Shown here: positions 11,154 to 21,328 of the stretch, piece by piece
Position numbering within the stretch: position 1 is the first letter of the stretch
Layout: each line of letters begins with the position of its first letter
Source: Anoplolepis gracilipes
Taxonomy: Eukaryota; Arthropoda; Insecta; Hymenoptera; Formicidae
NCBI RefSeq assembly: GCF_047496725.1
Contig: NW_027328667.1
Coordinates: forward strand, 1,582,001 to 1,646,000
Direction of reading: 5' to 3'
Length of the DNA: 64,000 nt
Translations under genes and position numbers: made by a program
Notes under the pieces: model-generated
Seen by the model: the letters and a program-made list of their open reading frames with translations, nothing else
Told to the model about the DNA's origin: nothing
Databases searched by the model: none

Positions 11154-12029
11154 ATGGATGGTAAAAAGATTTGTAAAGGATGTCGCACCACGGTTGTTAA
11201 CTCGGTAGTATGCACGGGTTGTGATGCTGCGTGCCACCCAGAATGCGTTTCGCGTTCAGACCACCCGAACGCAAATAATCGGTTCATAGATTGTAAGCAT
11301 AATCTCATGGACTATGACCTCGAGAACATAAAAGATATTGTTCGTTCTAAAATACATTCTAAAGTGCGTTCTGAAATTGAAAATGTGGTACGAGATGTAA
11401 TCCGTTCGGAAATGAAGACTTTTAGGACGGAATTAATGAAATTATATCGGGCTGACTTTGAAAAGGTCTTCACGAATATACAGGACTTGAAGAATAGAAT
11501 TGATCAAATCGAGAATTCTCCGGTAAATTCTTTATCTTTATCATTACAAAATGCCCCAGCTTCTTTAACATCTGAAGAGGATCTCATTGAGGAGTTAGCA
11601 GACAGAGAGAGACGGGCTTGCAATCTTATTTTTTATAACTTGGAAGAACTAGTGCCTGATAAAGGTGATAACATAAATAATATCAAAGACAGTGACCTTG
11701 TTGATGATATTTTAAATAAAATCATACCCGACAAAAAATTTAAATTAAAGACTATGAGACTGGGAAAACATAAACCATGACGTGCAAGGCCGATCAGAGT
11801 TACTTTAAGTATCAAAGAGGAGGTGTTGTCAGTTTTATGTAACAGGTCCTACTACTCGGGCCCGGCAAGAATTTATCAAGATTAAACGTTAAAACAAAAG
11901 CAGTATTTCAATGATCTCAAACAACAACTGATTCAACGGAAGGAGGCGGGAGAGTCAAATTTGACTCGTTATGTTAACGGGGTGCCTAAGTTGTTAAATG
12001 TAGATCAGAAGCGAAATTCAAAAAACTGA
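11154..12029 (+). pseudogene. LINE-A ORF1 protein (zinc finger, coiled coil)
   Basis: I take the start as the ATG at 11,154 because the cysteine-rich domain begins right after it: ICKGC, VVCTGCDAACHPEC, a PHD-like C/H pattern in the first 45 residues. A charged coiled-coil region (KIHSKVRSEIENVV onward) and the conserved ERRACNLIFYNLEE segment typical of LINE ORF1 proteins follow. A nonsense TGA at 11,778 is followed in the same frame by RARPIRVTLSIKEEV and, after a second stop at 11,883, by NLTRYVNGVPK, so the true ORF ran to about 12,029. The protein would be a nucleic-acid-binding chaperone of the LINE RNP. Confidence 0.85.
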
Positions 12030-12560
12030 AGCGTCTCCCTCTGATCTATTATCAAAATGTGCGCGGACTGCGAACGAAATTATCTGAGTTGCATTGTGCA
12101 TTTCCTATAAACTTGTATGACTGTGACATAATTGTTTTAGGGGAACATGGCTGACTGACGGTATAGCAGATGCCGAACTGGGCCTTGACGGTTTCACAAT
12201 TTACCGAGTGGACAGAAATTCGTCAAATAGTATTTATAAACGTGGAGGCGGTGTGTTGATTGCGGTTCGAGATTGTTACTTCTGTCGATCCCTGAGCATC
12301 TCGATCGCGTCAGGGGAGCAGTTATTTGTTGACGTTCGCTTAAGTCTCGGTTATGTAATTCTCGGTGCTGTTTATATTCCTCCGAATTCAGATTCGGTGA
12401 TTTATGAGTCGCATTGTTTGGCAATTGATAAATTAATTACAGCCTCATCGAACGCAGATATTTTGATTGCTGGTGATTTTAACTTAACAAATACCTTATA
12501 AGAAAATTGTGATGGCATTGCTTCCTTTCATGTTGTCTAACCTTGCCGTGTGATAGAACA
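12030..12560 (+). pseudogene. LINE-A ORF2, APE-type endonuclease domain
   Basis: The sequence reads LIYYQNVRGLRTK, then DIIVLGE, TWLTDG in another frame, GGGVLIAVRD, AVYIPPNSD and IAGDFNLTN. These are the successive motifs of the apurinic-like endonuclease that nicks target DNA. A frameshift sits near 12,145 and a stop at 12,499. ORF2 is then cut at 12,575 by the gag-only retroposon and continues at 41,027. Confidence 0.85.
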
Positions 12561-12719
12561 GGCGAACATATTAATCCCCTCCGATGACTTGCCACCTTGT
12601 CGTGGTGGGGGGGTTCACCCCGAAGGAGACCCTGGTGTGGTTGTCGGATTCTAGGACCCACAATCCCTGGGCGACCCGGAGAGGTGCTAAGAGCGAGTCA
12701 ATTTATGAGATGGTGAAAT

Positions 12720-12886
12720 CTAAACGGCATAAAGCCGTGGTTTCGGATGCCACGGACCGGCTGGGGGGAGGGTGGTTATTGTCCCTGATGCCTCCTCGTC
12801 GTCAACCAGTGAAGAGCTACCCGAGGTCTTGCCTGCGAAGCTCCCGGAGGCACATGCTATTGCATGGAAGGAGAGGCTCGCCGACG
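12720..12886 (+). pseudogene. Gag N-terminal part of the gag-only retroposon
   Basis: The frame reading VPDASSSTSEELPEVLP and AIAWKERL leads up to the Transib insertion at 12,887. It continues without loss at 39,851 if one copy of the CGACG duplication is removed. A stop-rich leader precedes it. The product would be an RNA-binding ORF1 protein of an R1-clade LINE. Confidence 0.65.
12882..12886. repeat. Transib target duplication CGACG (left)
   Basis: CGACG here and at 39,846-39,850 flanks CACAGTG...CACTGTG. Transib elements are known to make 5-bp duplications at CG-rich CGNCG-like targets, and this fits exactly. Confidence 0.9.
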
Positions 12887-13394
12887 CACAGTGGGGCCAA
12901 ATGAGAAATCGTGTTTCATAATTGTCTAAAACCTTCAATTCTTAACGGATTTTAATGCTTTTTTTTAATTAAAGCTTATTTAATTGCTAATAAAGTTATC
13001 AAAGCCGATTTTTTAATTTAGGTTTTTTTTCAAAATGACGGATGTAATACGGCAGCTGAAAAATAGAAATTAAATCGATTTATACCAAATTATATACAAT
13101 ATATGCATGTTTTTGATGTTGCAGATTATAAATCTATTATTAAAATTACAAAATTAACTATATAATAAATTGAATATGGTTGCCATAAATAATAAAAATA
13201 TTATGAATATGAATAAATGATAAATGAATCGTTATGAACTGATTAACACAGCATACGAATAAATATTTTGAAGGTCTTTAATTGTAAATATATTATAATA
13301 ATTTAAGGGGTCACTGATTATTATTCGCGCGAATAATTATACTTCCTTTATAATCCCCTTATACAACAGTGTTATTTTCACGTTTCATCTAAGT
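12887..13394 (+). repeat. Transib left terminal inverted repeat
   Basis: About 508 bp, mirrored at 39,346-39,845. The inner limit is GTTATTTTCACGTTTCATC. It includes a near-palindrome around TTATTCGCGCGAATAA. Small indels separate the two copies, so they have aged together for some time. Confidence 0.9.
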
Positions 13395-13766
13395 GGTATT
13401 GACAATGATATTAATTTTGCCATCACTACATGGCGAACATCAAGAACGCAAAATCCGTGATAGAAATTACTCGTCCACTATTATAAATACGCCGATCATA
13501 TTAAAGGAGATTTGTCAAATCTTATGTTGAGATTTGATGTATTTGAAGATTGTCTATTGAGAATATTGAAAGAGTTGTGGTTATTTACGTTCTTTGTTTT
13601 GAAGGTTTATTTCTGATTAAAATTTAATTAATTTGCTGTAAATATATCTTCCTTCTGTTTATTGCGTTTTATTCATTGCTTTCTGTTTATTGTTTTTTGT
13701 TCATTTCTTATTATAATTTTCTTTAAATTCTAATTATACTTTTGAAATTATAAGTTAAGCGTAAAT

Positions 13767-14961
13767 ATGGATAAGTTTAAAATAAAAAACAAAATTCTTT
13801 CTGACGTTCTGTTAGAAGGAGACAATACAAATGTAGAAAAAATCTATAATTATATAACTCTCCATTTTAATTTTAGTGAAATGCAGTTAAAGGTAATATG
13901 TGAAAAAATTTCTCAAAACTTTATGCCGATTTTTAAGAAAAAATATCGAAAAGCAATTTATAATAAACATCAATTTGAGTCGAGTAACAAGAAATGGTTA
14001 GATACTGATTTCATTGCACATTTTACTCCTCAAAAACGTGGCAGAAAGTTTGTAGACTTTAATGAGTGTTCTCAGTCTGTTAAATGGAGAAAGAGTAATT
14101 CTTTAAGAGACACCCATTCCGACAATGAAATTGAAAATACTCAAGAAATAATGGGAAATTAGCTCTGGCAAATACTATTTCTAAGCTATTACGTTCTGAA
14201 AATGATGAGACAAGTACAATGAATGATAAAAATATTGTACAATTTCCTGATTATGAAGCTCTAACTTTGTTTGATGACTCTAAATTAACAAAATGTCAGT
14301 ATGAAACAAATCGTTTGCATGCAATTGCCAAAAATGCAGATATATTGTATTTCCATCTTATAAAAAACTTTCTGAAATAAAAAAAACATGCTTTCCCTCG
14401 CCAGATGCATTTAAAATCTCAGAAGCGGTTACGGAAGTTAACTTACAGCAGCTGTTAGGTCACACTGTCAATCGCATATTATTAATTCCAAATGTTGAAC
14501 TTGCTGTACAAGATAAAAAAAATATCATTACGATTGATAGCAAAATGGGGATGTGATGGAGCATCAGGACATACAAAGTATAAACAAAAGTTTGCTGATG
14601 AAACATTATCAGATGAAAGTATTTTCATGATTTCCATGGTTCCTTTACGTTTAGAAATTAACATTTCATCTGAATGGAAAGAGCTATGAAAAAATCTTCG
14701 CCCATCATCAACAAAGTATTGTCGACCCATTAAATTTGAATATGCTTCCGAATCAAAAGAAAAAATAATATTTGAAGTTAAACAAATAAATAATCTTATC
14801 CCTACTGTTATAGATACTGGCACGAGTCATTACGAAGTAAAACATGAAATGATTTTAACAATGATAGATGGAAAAGTATGTCAGGCCTTAACTGGAACAT
14901 TATTTGCATCAACATGTGTGATATGCGGAGCAAAACCATCCGAAATGAATAATCAATAGAT
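13767..14961 (+). pseudogene. Transib transposase (RAG1-like), N-terminal two thirds
   Basis: The start is the ATG at 13,767, after an AT-rich leader. The first 131 residues run to 14,162. Further pieces follow in shifted frames: KLTKCQYETNRLHAIAKNA, FPSYKKLSEIKKTCFPSPDA, ISEAVTEVNLQQLLGHT, then KWGCDGASGHTKYKQKF with the first catalytic Asp, and ISMVPLRLEI. A TGA at 14,687 precedes LRPSSTKYCRPIKFEYA, and then MIDGKVCQALTGTL with the second catalytic Asp and the CVICGAKPSEMNN zinc-binding segment. These are hallmark Transib/RAG1-like motifs. At least two frameshifts and two stops make it inactive. The gene is cut at 14,961 by the Polinton and resumes near 38,660. Confidence 0.92.
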
Positions 14962-16742
14962 AGTATAAGAGAGTTCTAATACAGGGATCTGAGGGGGGTG
15001 AGGTAAGCAGGGAGGGGAACCGATTACCTCACCCCCCCCCCCCCCGGTACTGATATGTCCGTGGGAGAGGTACCAAATGTCCCCCAGATTGAGGGGGAAG
15101 GGGGGTACATATGGTTCTGTAGGTGGAGGGAGTGTTCTCTCCGACTGATTGCGGAGGTCTGAGAGAGAGGAATGTCAACTGTTATAGATAAAATATTCAC
15201 CCCACTCTGTTTATCCATAATGTATATTTGCAATAAATAATTAGATTAATATTAATAAATTTTTTATATCCCCATGATAACGACGCGATAGGCGTTCGCA
15301 ACGCGGTAGAGAGAGAAAGACGGTGCGATAGGCGTTCTATATAGCGTAGGACAAGGAGAGTATGATGTGGTGTAAGAAGGAAGGCGCTGTATGTGTATGA
15401 CAAGGAGTGCATGATGATAGGAAAAGGAGATATGGGTGCGAGAGAAAGAATAGAGAGGAAGAAGGATAGCGTTATAGGCGTAGGACAAGGAGAACATGAT
15501 GGTAAGGAAAGAAGAGAGCAAAGGAGAAGGCTGCAGTAAAAGAAATATAAATGTAACTTATTAAGATATTAAAAGTATTCTTGACACATTTCCAATATAA
15601 TAGCTCAGATTAATTACGCATTTCGATTAAAAAAATATATGAATGTAACTTATTATTATTATATAATATATAGAAAGAAGGATAGGATGTTATAAAGAAG
15701 ATGCATAGCGATATATATGTTTAATATATATAATTTTTATTCAAAATATGTTTTCATACATATAATGTGTGTGTATATGCGTTAAAATTATTATAATATA
15801 AAAATATAAAAAAAGAATTAAAATTATAATAGAAAATTAAAAATATTAAAATATTTATATGTTTAATTATAAAAATATAAAAAGAATTAAAATTATAGTA
15901 GAAAATTTAAAAAAATTAAAATAATGATCTAGGGTAGCAGCTCTGAAACAGAAAAAAAAACATAATTTTATTAACATCTTAAAAAATATTTTCTAAAATG
16001 ATAAAAATTATAAATAATCACAATCTATTCGGAGTCTCTCTCATCTGACGACCTGGAGTGCTCCTGCGGAATTTCGGGGAGCCACGGTTCCTCTATCTCC
16101 CACACCTCATACGGAAGTTCACCAAAGAGTTTCCGCAAACAAAGACGATCCTCGTTAAACTGAGGAGTCACCTCCTCCGGTTCTCGGGAGTGTCGCCCCA
16201 AAGATTATCACGCACCCATGCGTAACAATAATAGTTTTTGTTGTTTTCACACATAAGTCCTCAGTGTATGTGCGTGTACAACTCATCTACGCTACACTTA
16301 CACAATAATAGTTTTTGTTGTATTCACACACAAGTCTTAAGTTATACAAATCGGACACATATTACAAGGTAATATTTGATATAACGGATTTCGACACTCG
16401 CTACAAAATAGTCCGAGAATTAATGAGTAAATCTTAATTGCGTGTACCCGTATAGCACGAATCTCTTCAAACAGTTCAGCCACTCTCATAAAACATGATG
16501 CGCAATATCGAGTACCATCTGTAGTTGCATAATAAAAATATATACAACACATCCTTTTTAGTTCATCATACGAATTAATTTCCGGTAAGTCTACATCATG
16601 CTTGATTCTTTCCGAAAAAACACTTTCATCACTATTATAGTCACTGTCTTCTAAGGGTAGTACTTCAATGTCCGATCCCTCTTCGTCAGAATCGTCCATA
16701 TTATCATCACCATTATTTTCAATATCATCTAAACCGTTACTC
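14962..16742 (+). repeat. Polinton outer inverted arm, left
   Basis: It mirrors 36,964-38,623. Features shared by both arms are a C/G-homopolymer-rich segment (15,028-15,050), a region of repeated GCGATAGGCGTT units, AT-rich spacer and the 3' part of the acidic zinc-binding ORF. A Penelope fragment interrupts the arm at 16,743. Part of it (15,648-15,800) recurs a third time at 24,026-24,185. Confidence 0.88.
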
Positions 16743-16747
16743 AACAT
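16337..16747 (-). pseudogene. Acidic zinc-binding protein, left-arm copy, 5'-truncated
   Basis: This copy starts within the acidic region (NGLDDIENNGDDN) and keeps the DDSDEEGSDIEVLPLEDS block and the cysteine-rich C-terminus (CASC, CSEC, CNMCPIC). The N-terminal 65 or so residues of the complete right-arm copy are missing because Penelope sequence begins at 16,743. The ATG at the present start lies close to the junction, so the ORF is a truncated remnant. Confidence 0.75.
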
Positions 16748-17790
16748 CCCGGAAGCTAAAAACCAGAATTACAGAGCATAAAAGACATATACATCATAAT
16801 ACAAACACAAACTTGGTAATCACTAACCATAGACGGGATTTTGACCATGATTTTGACTAGGATAACGTTAGAATATTTGATGAGGCTTCATTTCATACCA
16901 AGAGGCTTATTTCTGAGATGCTATTTATCAAAAGACAAAGGAATGGTCTGAATCTACAAACTGACACGGATAATCTACCGAGTGTCTATCATGATATTGT
17001 TAATACTCTTGCAAAAATATAGTGGTAGGAACAATATTATATAAACACGTAACTTGTATCGTTTTTTGACATTATCCGAGCGACCTCCACAGTAGTTGAG
17101 TCAACAAATTATTATTAATCGTCACAAAATATTGTTAAAGAGTGAGTGACCGTCCAACAGTTATTGAATAGTGATTATTACAGTCAGATTTTACTTCTTT
17201 TTTTTAAATATTACCAATTTTACAGATTTCAACGATCATTGTTTATTCACATACAATATTACCAGGTCAGTGACTTCTTTGTAATGTTGACTCCGTCGTC
17301 TGTTAAATCATAATTAAACATCCATCGGAGACGGTCCATAATAGTTAAGTCGATAGCTTAATTACATTTTTATGTATAATTTATTATTTATATTTCTTTT
17401 CACTTAATTTTTATAATTATAGTTTAATTATCGCGCTGAAGAAGACTCAAAATTAGAGCTCGAAACGTCAGCATTCTATGTAATTAATTGTATTTTTAAT
17501 TTTTTTAACATTTATCGTTTTTTATTATCATCGATTATGTAACTTTGCGTTATTACGATATATAATTTGGTTATTGGTAATTTATTACTTGAGTGTATTG
17601 CGACATATGTATGATTAAGTCCTAAATTTTCTAATATCATTTATAATATACCTTACTTTGTTATTTATTATATCATTCGTTAATTATTACCTATTCCGTT
17701 TGTCATCACACATTTTTGCTCTCTATTGCCGATTATAATTTATTGTTCTTAGTTTATATTTAAGAGAGCACTGATTTTATTTATTTATTA
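16743..17790 (+). mobile_element. Penelope-like element fragment (3' end) in left arm
   Basis: It begins within the GIY-YIG endonuclease region, reading in broken frames REAKNQNYRA, then NTNLVITNHRRDFDHDF and FIKRQRNGLNLQTDTDNLPSVYHDIVNTLAK. A 3' untranslated region with a hammerhead-like core at 17,436-17,469 follows. It is colinear with 35,500-36,510, and its downstream part is mirrored at 34,480-35,266. Confidence 0.85.
17436..17469 (+). ncRNA. Hammerhead ribozyme-like core of Penelope (left)
   Basis: The core elements CTGAAGA and GAAAC-GTC are separated by a helix-II candidate GACTC...GAGCTC with one bulged base. Penelope-like elements are known to carry minimal hammerhead motifs with a very short helix III; the ACGT between the strands allows dimeric pairing. 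Activity is not shown. Confidence 0.6.
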
Positions 17791-17925
17791 ATAATTTTTT
17801 ATTTTTTATTTGTTACAAGTATCATAAAGTATATCTATTTATAGCACACGCCAACAATTCGCAATCTACGAGTGATTCGCTATCGAATGCGTCACTCTCG
17901 CGTATCGCTTTCACAGCATCATTTA

Positions 17926-18497
17926 CATTAGTAATATTGTTACATTACAAAATTGTTTAAACTTTTCATTAACGGGATGTGTATTTTGACACAACCATGA
18001 ATGCATATGATCGATACATTCTTCAAAATCCAATAAATGTAACAATGTTTGAGGTTGCATATACAAAGACTTATTAGATAATATTAATTTAACAATTCTC
18101 GATCCGTTTAATGTAATCATTTGGATAGATAGATCGCAAACCCATAATGGCTGACTTTCAGTCGATTGTACATGTCGTTCAATGTACGTTTCTGCATCAA
18201 TGAGTGCCAAAGTACGATAGGCAATACTACTCAATTGCCTCGGTTGTCATTAAGTATCAATTCCACATACGACATAGCTCCAACGCTTACTCCAATCTCC
18301 AAATATTTGTAAGATGTCGGGGTAACCTTCTCCCAAGTATGCAAACCGCACGAGATGAAACGCTATATAAAATATTAAAATATATTAAAAAATAATATTT
18401 AGAAAATAATTGAAACTTACATTTTCTTTGATTGAATTTCACCGTTCTCAATCGGAATGTAAAAATTCATCTTGTTGGTTTCTTTTGTGGAGCACAT
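17926..18497 (-). pseudogene. Conserved Polinton protein, left-arm copy (spliced)
   Basis: Inverted duplicate of 33,754-34,328, with the same exon/intron structure and the same frameshift before SSIAYRTLALIDAETY. See the right-arm copy for the description. Confidence 0.65.
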
Positions 18498-18545
18498 TTT
18501 TTTGCACAACTTTATGTACGAACAACTGATGCGATACTAAACTAT

Positions 18546-18845
18546 TCAAAGTACTGCGAGCAAATTGTAATATCGCAAAACGTAATGAGGAGGGGAGTAT
18601 TTCTGACGTAATTTTGCAAGTACCAATGTAAGGCTGCTAAAAATCATTAAAAATCGTCCCCACGTGCTTTCTCGAGCGCCGTGAGTGGCTGCCGTATCAT
18701 GAAATCGATTCAAATATTCGGTTACAAATGTATACGACAAAGCGTGAGATAAAATTTTTGCTAAATGAAAACATATACAGAACGCCGACAGTACGGATGT
18801 TTGCGCTAAAGAATAACGTTTCGCATAGTGGGTGGGCATTATCAT
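18546..18845 (-). CDS. Hypothetical 99-residue Polinton ORF, left-arm copy
   Basis: Identical by eye in translation to 33,406-33,705. It lies between the spliced conserved gene and the polB 5' end. I do not recognise a family. A hydrophobic middle (VLSAFCICFHLAKILSHAL and MIFSSLTLVLAK) could be one or two membrane segments. Confidence 0.5.
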   Translation of the reverse strand: MIMPTHYAKRYSLAQTSVLSAFCICFHLAKILSHALSYTFVTEYLNRFHDTAATHGARESTWGRFLMIFSSLTLVLAKLRQKYSPPHYVLRYYNLLAVL

Positions 18846-19116
18846 GTATATTTAATTTGACTATAATATAAATAAATATAAATATAATAAATATAATAAA
18901 TATAAATATAAATATAAATAAATATAATCCTATACGGATTGTCATATTATATTACATTATGTACAGGATGTCATATTATATTACATTACCAAGAAATATG
19001 TGTGAGATAAAGAGACATGATATTATAGAAATGACGGATGTTTACACGAAAGAATAACGTTTCGCAACGCGAAAAAAATATAACGATGAGATATAAATCA
19101 GAACAGAGAGTCACAT

Positions 19117-19693
19117 TTGGCCATTATTGTCGAAGCTTGTGCGAGTGTACCTTATATGTTAAAAATGGAGCAGGTTTTAACACAACAATCCACCTTGATA
19201 AATTCGGTGGAAGAGTACTTTGCGTGGGAGCTGCGATGCGATGAATATATCAAGTCGTTGGAAGAGCAGAGTCGAATTAAACGACCCCGAATATCAATCG
19301 GATATCAACAATTGTTGATCGCAAAGATCGCGCGACTCGAAGGACTGAAAAATGCGTTGCGCAAACGTTTCGTACACGCGGGTGCCGGACACAGCGCGCA
19401 TCAAGCTGCACTATTTTGGCGAGAAATTGATACAGCGTTCGAGAACCGTATATCGACTGGTGCGATAGTCAATATCAATTATATCGAACCTCGCCAGTTT
19501 CTCGAAGACGCGAGTGATATCGTGCTCGAACATGTGCTATCAAAACACACTGCAGTGTGAAAGTGAATACCGTGTTTAACGGTGAGTTTGTGACGGGTGA
19601 AAAGCACGACAATAAAAGTGTAAATACAAAAAACTGTGAATTACTTCGTACATCTGATTTACGCGAATGGTACGAGCAACGTGTTATCGAGTA
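19117..19693 (+). pseudogene. Duplicated 5' end of DNA polymerase B gene (left arm)
   Basis: The 147-residue ORF (19,117-19,560; YMLKMEQVL, SRIKRPRISIGYQQLL, GAGHSAHQAALFWREID) and the frameshifted continuation VNTVFNGEFVTG and LREWYEQRVIE match the start of polB at 32,561-33,134 on the other strand. The copy ends abruptly at 19,693, where the capsid gene begins on the opposite strand. It keeps a TGG where the full-length copy has TAG (LRE-W/stop-YEQ), so the two copies have diverged since duplication. It lacks all exonuclease and polymerase motifs. Confidence 0.85.
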
Positions 19694-20115
19694 CGCAAAA
19701 ATTAAAATGTCCATTCACAATAATTGGATCACTCCAGCCAGCATTTCTCATAATCACGCTTCTATCGGATTGTTACATAGTTTTTGAGCATACTTGTTAT
19801 TCCCACGTTTCTGTTGCGATCAATCTCTACACCATTGAGTTTGTATCGAATCTCATCAAACATGAATGCGACGCAATTATTTTGCAGTACCACATTGGAT
19901 CCGTCAGTTGGATTGTTTATTATCAATTCTCCCTCGATGTATAAGAAACTCTCGTACGGCAATACAGTATACAGATCCTGTTGTTGTATGGGTATTCTTA
20001 TCTCGTCACTGTGTCCGAACGTTGTGTTGGCGAATGAGTTGTAGGCGTGAGTCTCAATCTTGACGATGCGATCGTCAAAGATTGGCTTGTCCGCGATGTT
20101 AAGAATGTCAGTCAT
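19694..20115 (-). pseudogene. Polinton major capsid protein, N-terminal fragment
   Basis: It starts at the ATG at 20,115. MTDILNIADKPIFDDRIVKI, SFANTTFGHSDEIRIPIQQQ and FMFDEIRYKLNGVEIDRN are characteristic of insect Polinton double-jelly-roll capsid proteins. A frameshift after NYVTIR is followed by SVIMRNAGWSDPI and NGHFNFCV in the next frame. The gene then stops dead at 19,693, the inner edge of the inverted arm. Only about 140 residues remain of a protein that is usually several times longer. No other capsid segment is present in the window. Confidence 0.85.
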
Positions 20116-20119
20116 CGTT

Positions 20120-20224
20120 CAAATGTTTCGCACCGGTAATCCCAAAGATTGTAAAAACGCAACGTTTGATGCGTTCAATTTCTTTTTCTTAGTGCCGGAT
20201 GATTGGGTATTAGCAAATCTCATA
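20120..20224 (-). pseudogene. C-terminal remnant of a small Polinton protein upstream of MCP
   Basis: A short reading frame (FANTQSSGTKKKKLNASNVA then FLQSLGLPVRNI) ends just before the capsid start codon on the same strand. The lysine-rich tail with a FLQSLGL-type ending resembles the end of the gene lying upstream of the capsid gene in related elements, but I cannot name it. Its 5' portion was lost near 20,225. Confidence 0.4.
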
Positions 20225-20427
20225 AAATGTATAAATGTAACTTATAATAAGATTACAGAAAGAGCTCCAAATTATTAAATATAAATAAGTAAATAAGAAA
20301 GAGGCAATAGGAGCGAGGAGATGTGAATCAAATTATAAATTTTTTATATAGGTGATGTGTCGCAGGTATATTGACATTAAGTACATTAGTAACATTCTAT
20401 AAAAAGACGGAAATTATAATAAAAATC

Positions 20428-20463
20428 TGAACGTTTCGATTCATATTTTGAATCCTCTTCAGC
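20428..20463 (-). ncRNA. Hammerhead ribozyme-like core of Penelope
   Basis: On the minus strand, CTGAAGA and GAAACGTT flank a perfect five-pair helix II, GATTC...GAATC, with a short AT loop. The bases next to the core also pair (G-C, T-A), as helix I requires. This is the best-formed of the four hammerhead motifs in the window. Confidence 0.65.
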
Positions 20464-20499
20464 ATAATATATAAAATATATAAGTAAATTATAAATAGA

Positions 20500-20827
20500 T
20501 AAAAACAAAATTAATGAGAAAGCATCGCATAATAAAGGCGTAAGCAATGTGTGAACTAAAAATTGTGATCGTATTTTTTAGTCCTTTCGATTCTTATTTT
20601 TCAAATCTAAATTTAATAGATTCCTGATAGTATAAAATACTTCTCATACATATACTACTTATATGCAATTTTATTGTGTAGTAAATGTCTCGCTAGTTAA
20701 ATGCGAACGAAAATTAACGCGTATGTATATGTATATCTATGTAATACATTTCATATGTACATATACATATATATATATATATATATATACAGTCATATAT
20801 ATACATATATATTTATGTAATTTATAT

Positions 20828-20858
<31 letters not shown>

Positions 20859-21320
20859 CATTATAAATGTATTCGCATGATTAAATGGATCAATGTTTTA
20901 GAACCGCTGTACATATTTGTCGCATGTTAGTTGTATAAATTACATATATATAAAACGATCCAACTTGTTCGGCTCTTTTATTGTACGGCTTGCATAATAA
21001 TCCCGTGAGGCAATTCTCCGAGGTTTCCAGACCGAGGGAGGTATGCAGTTAGATTGAGGGGTTAACCCCTCAGAATACAGACTTAAGTCTGTATTAATAA
21101 AATGAGTATAATAAATACCTGTTTGTAATAAAGTTATTTACCGCTACTTTGTGTATAATGGTGGTGACTCAGAAAAAGCTTACAGGATATGCATTCCGTT
21201 TGCGTGTTGTTGAATCTATGGTATATCGCGCAACTGATATTTAATGTGTGGTTATGCCGATGGTACAGATGGTAATGAGCTCAAGGGCGAAAAATACATT
21301 TAAAATAGAAAGAGTTAGAT
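20500..21320. repeat. Penelope 3' UTR with TA microsatellites
   Basis: No ORF of interest. (TA)n tracts lie at 20,765-20,790 and 20,824-20,850; the short ORF across them encodes only IYIYI repeats. Confidence 0.6.
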
Positions 21321-21328
21321 AGGTGACA

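Larger units (their letters stand above)
16990..19693 (+). repeat. Polinton inner inverted arm, left
   Basis: A nearly identical inverted copy lies at 32,561-35,268. The arm contains Penelope 3' sequence, the conserved spliced gene, the 99-residue ORF and the first 600 bp of polB. The inner boundary is exact: ...GTTATCGAG then diverges, into the capsid gene on the left and into the rest of polB on the right. Confidence 0.92.

Noticed and set aside
12576..12700. HDV-like ribozyme at the 5' end of the R1-like retroposon
   Set aside because: Such ribozymes occur in R2 and other LINEs, but I could not draw the double pseudoknot from this sequence.
12887..12930. Complete RAG recombination signal (heptamer, 12/23 spacer, nonamer)
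   Set aside because: Only the heptamer CACAGTG is exact; an A-rich block follows but no convincing nonamer at a 12 or 23 spacing.
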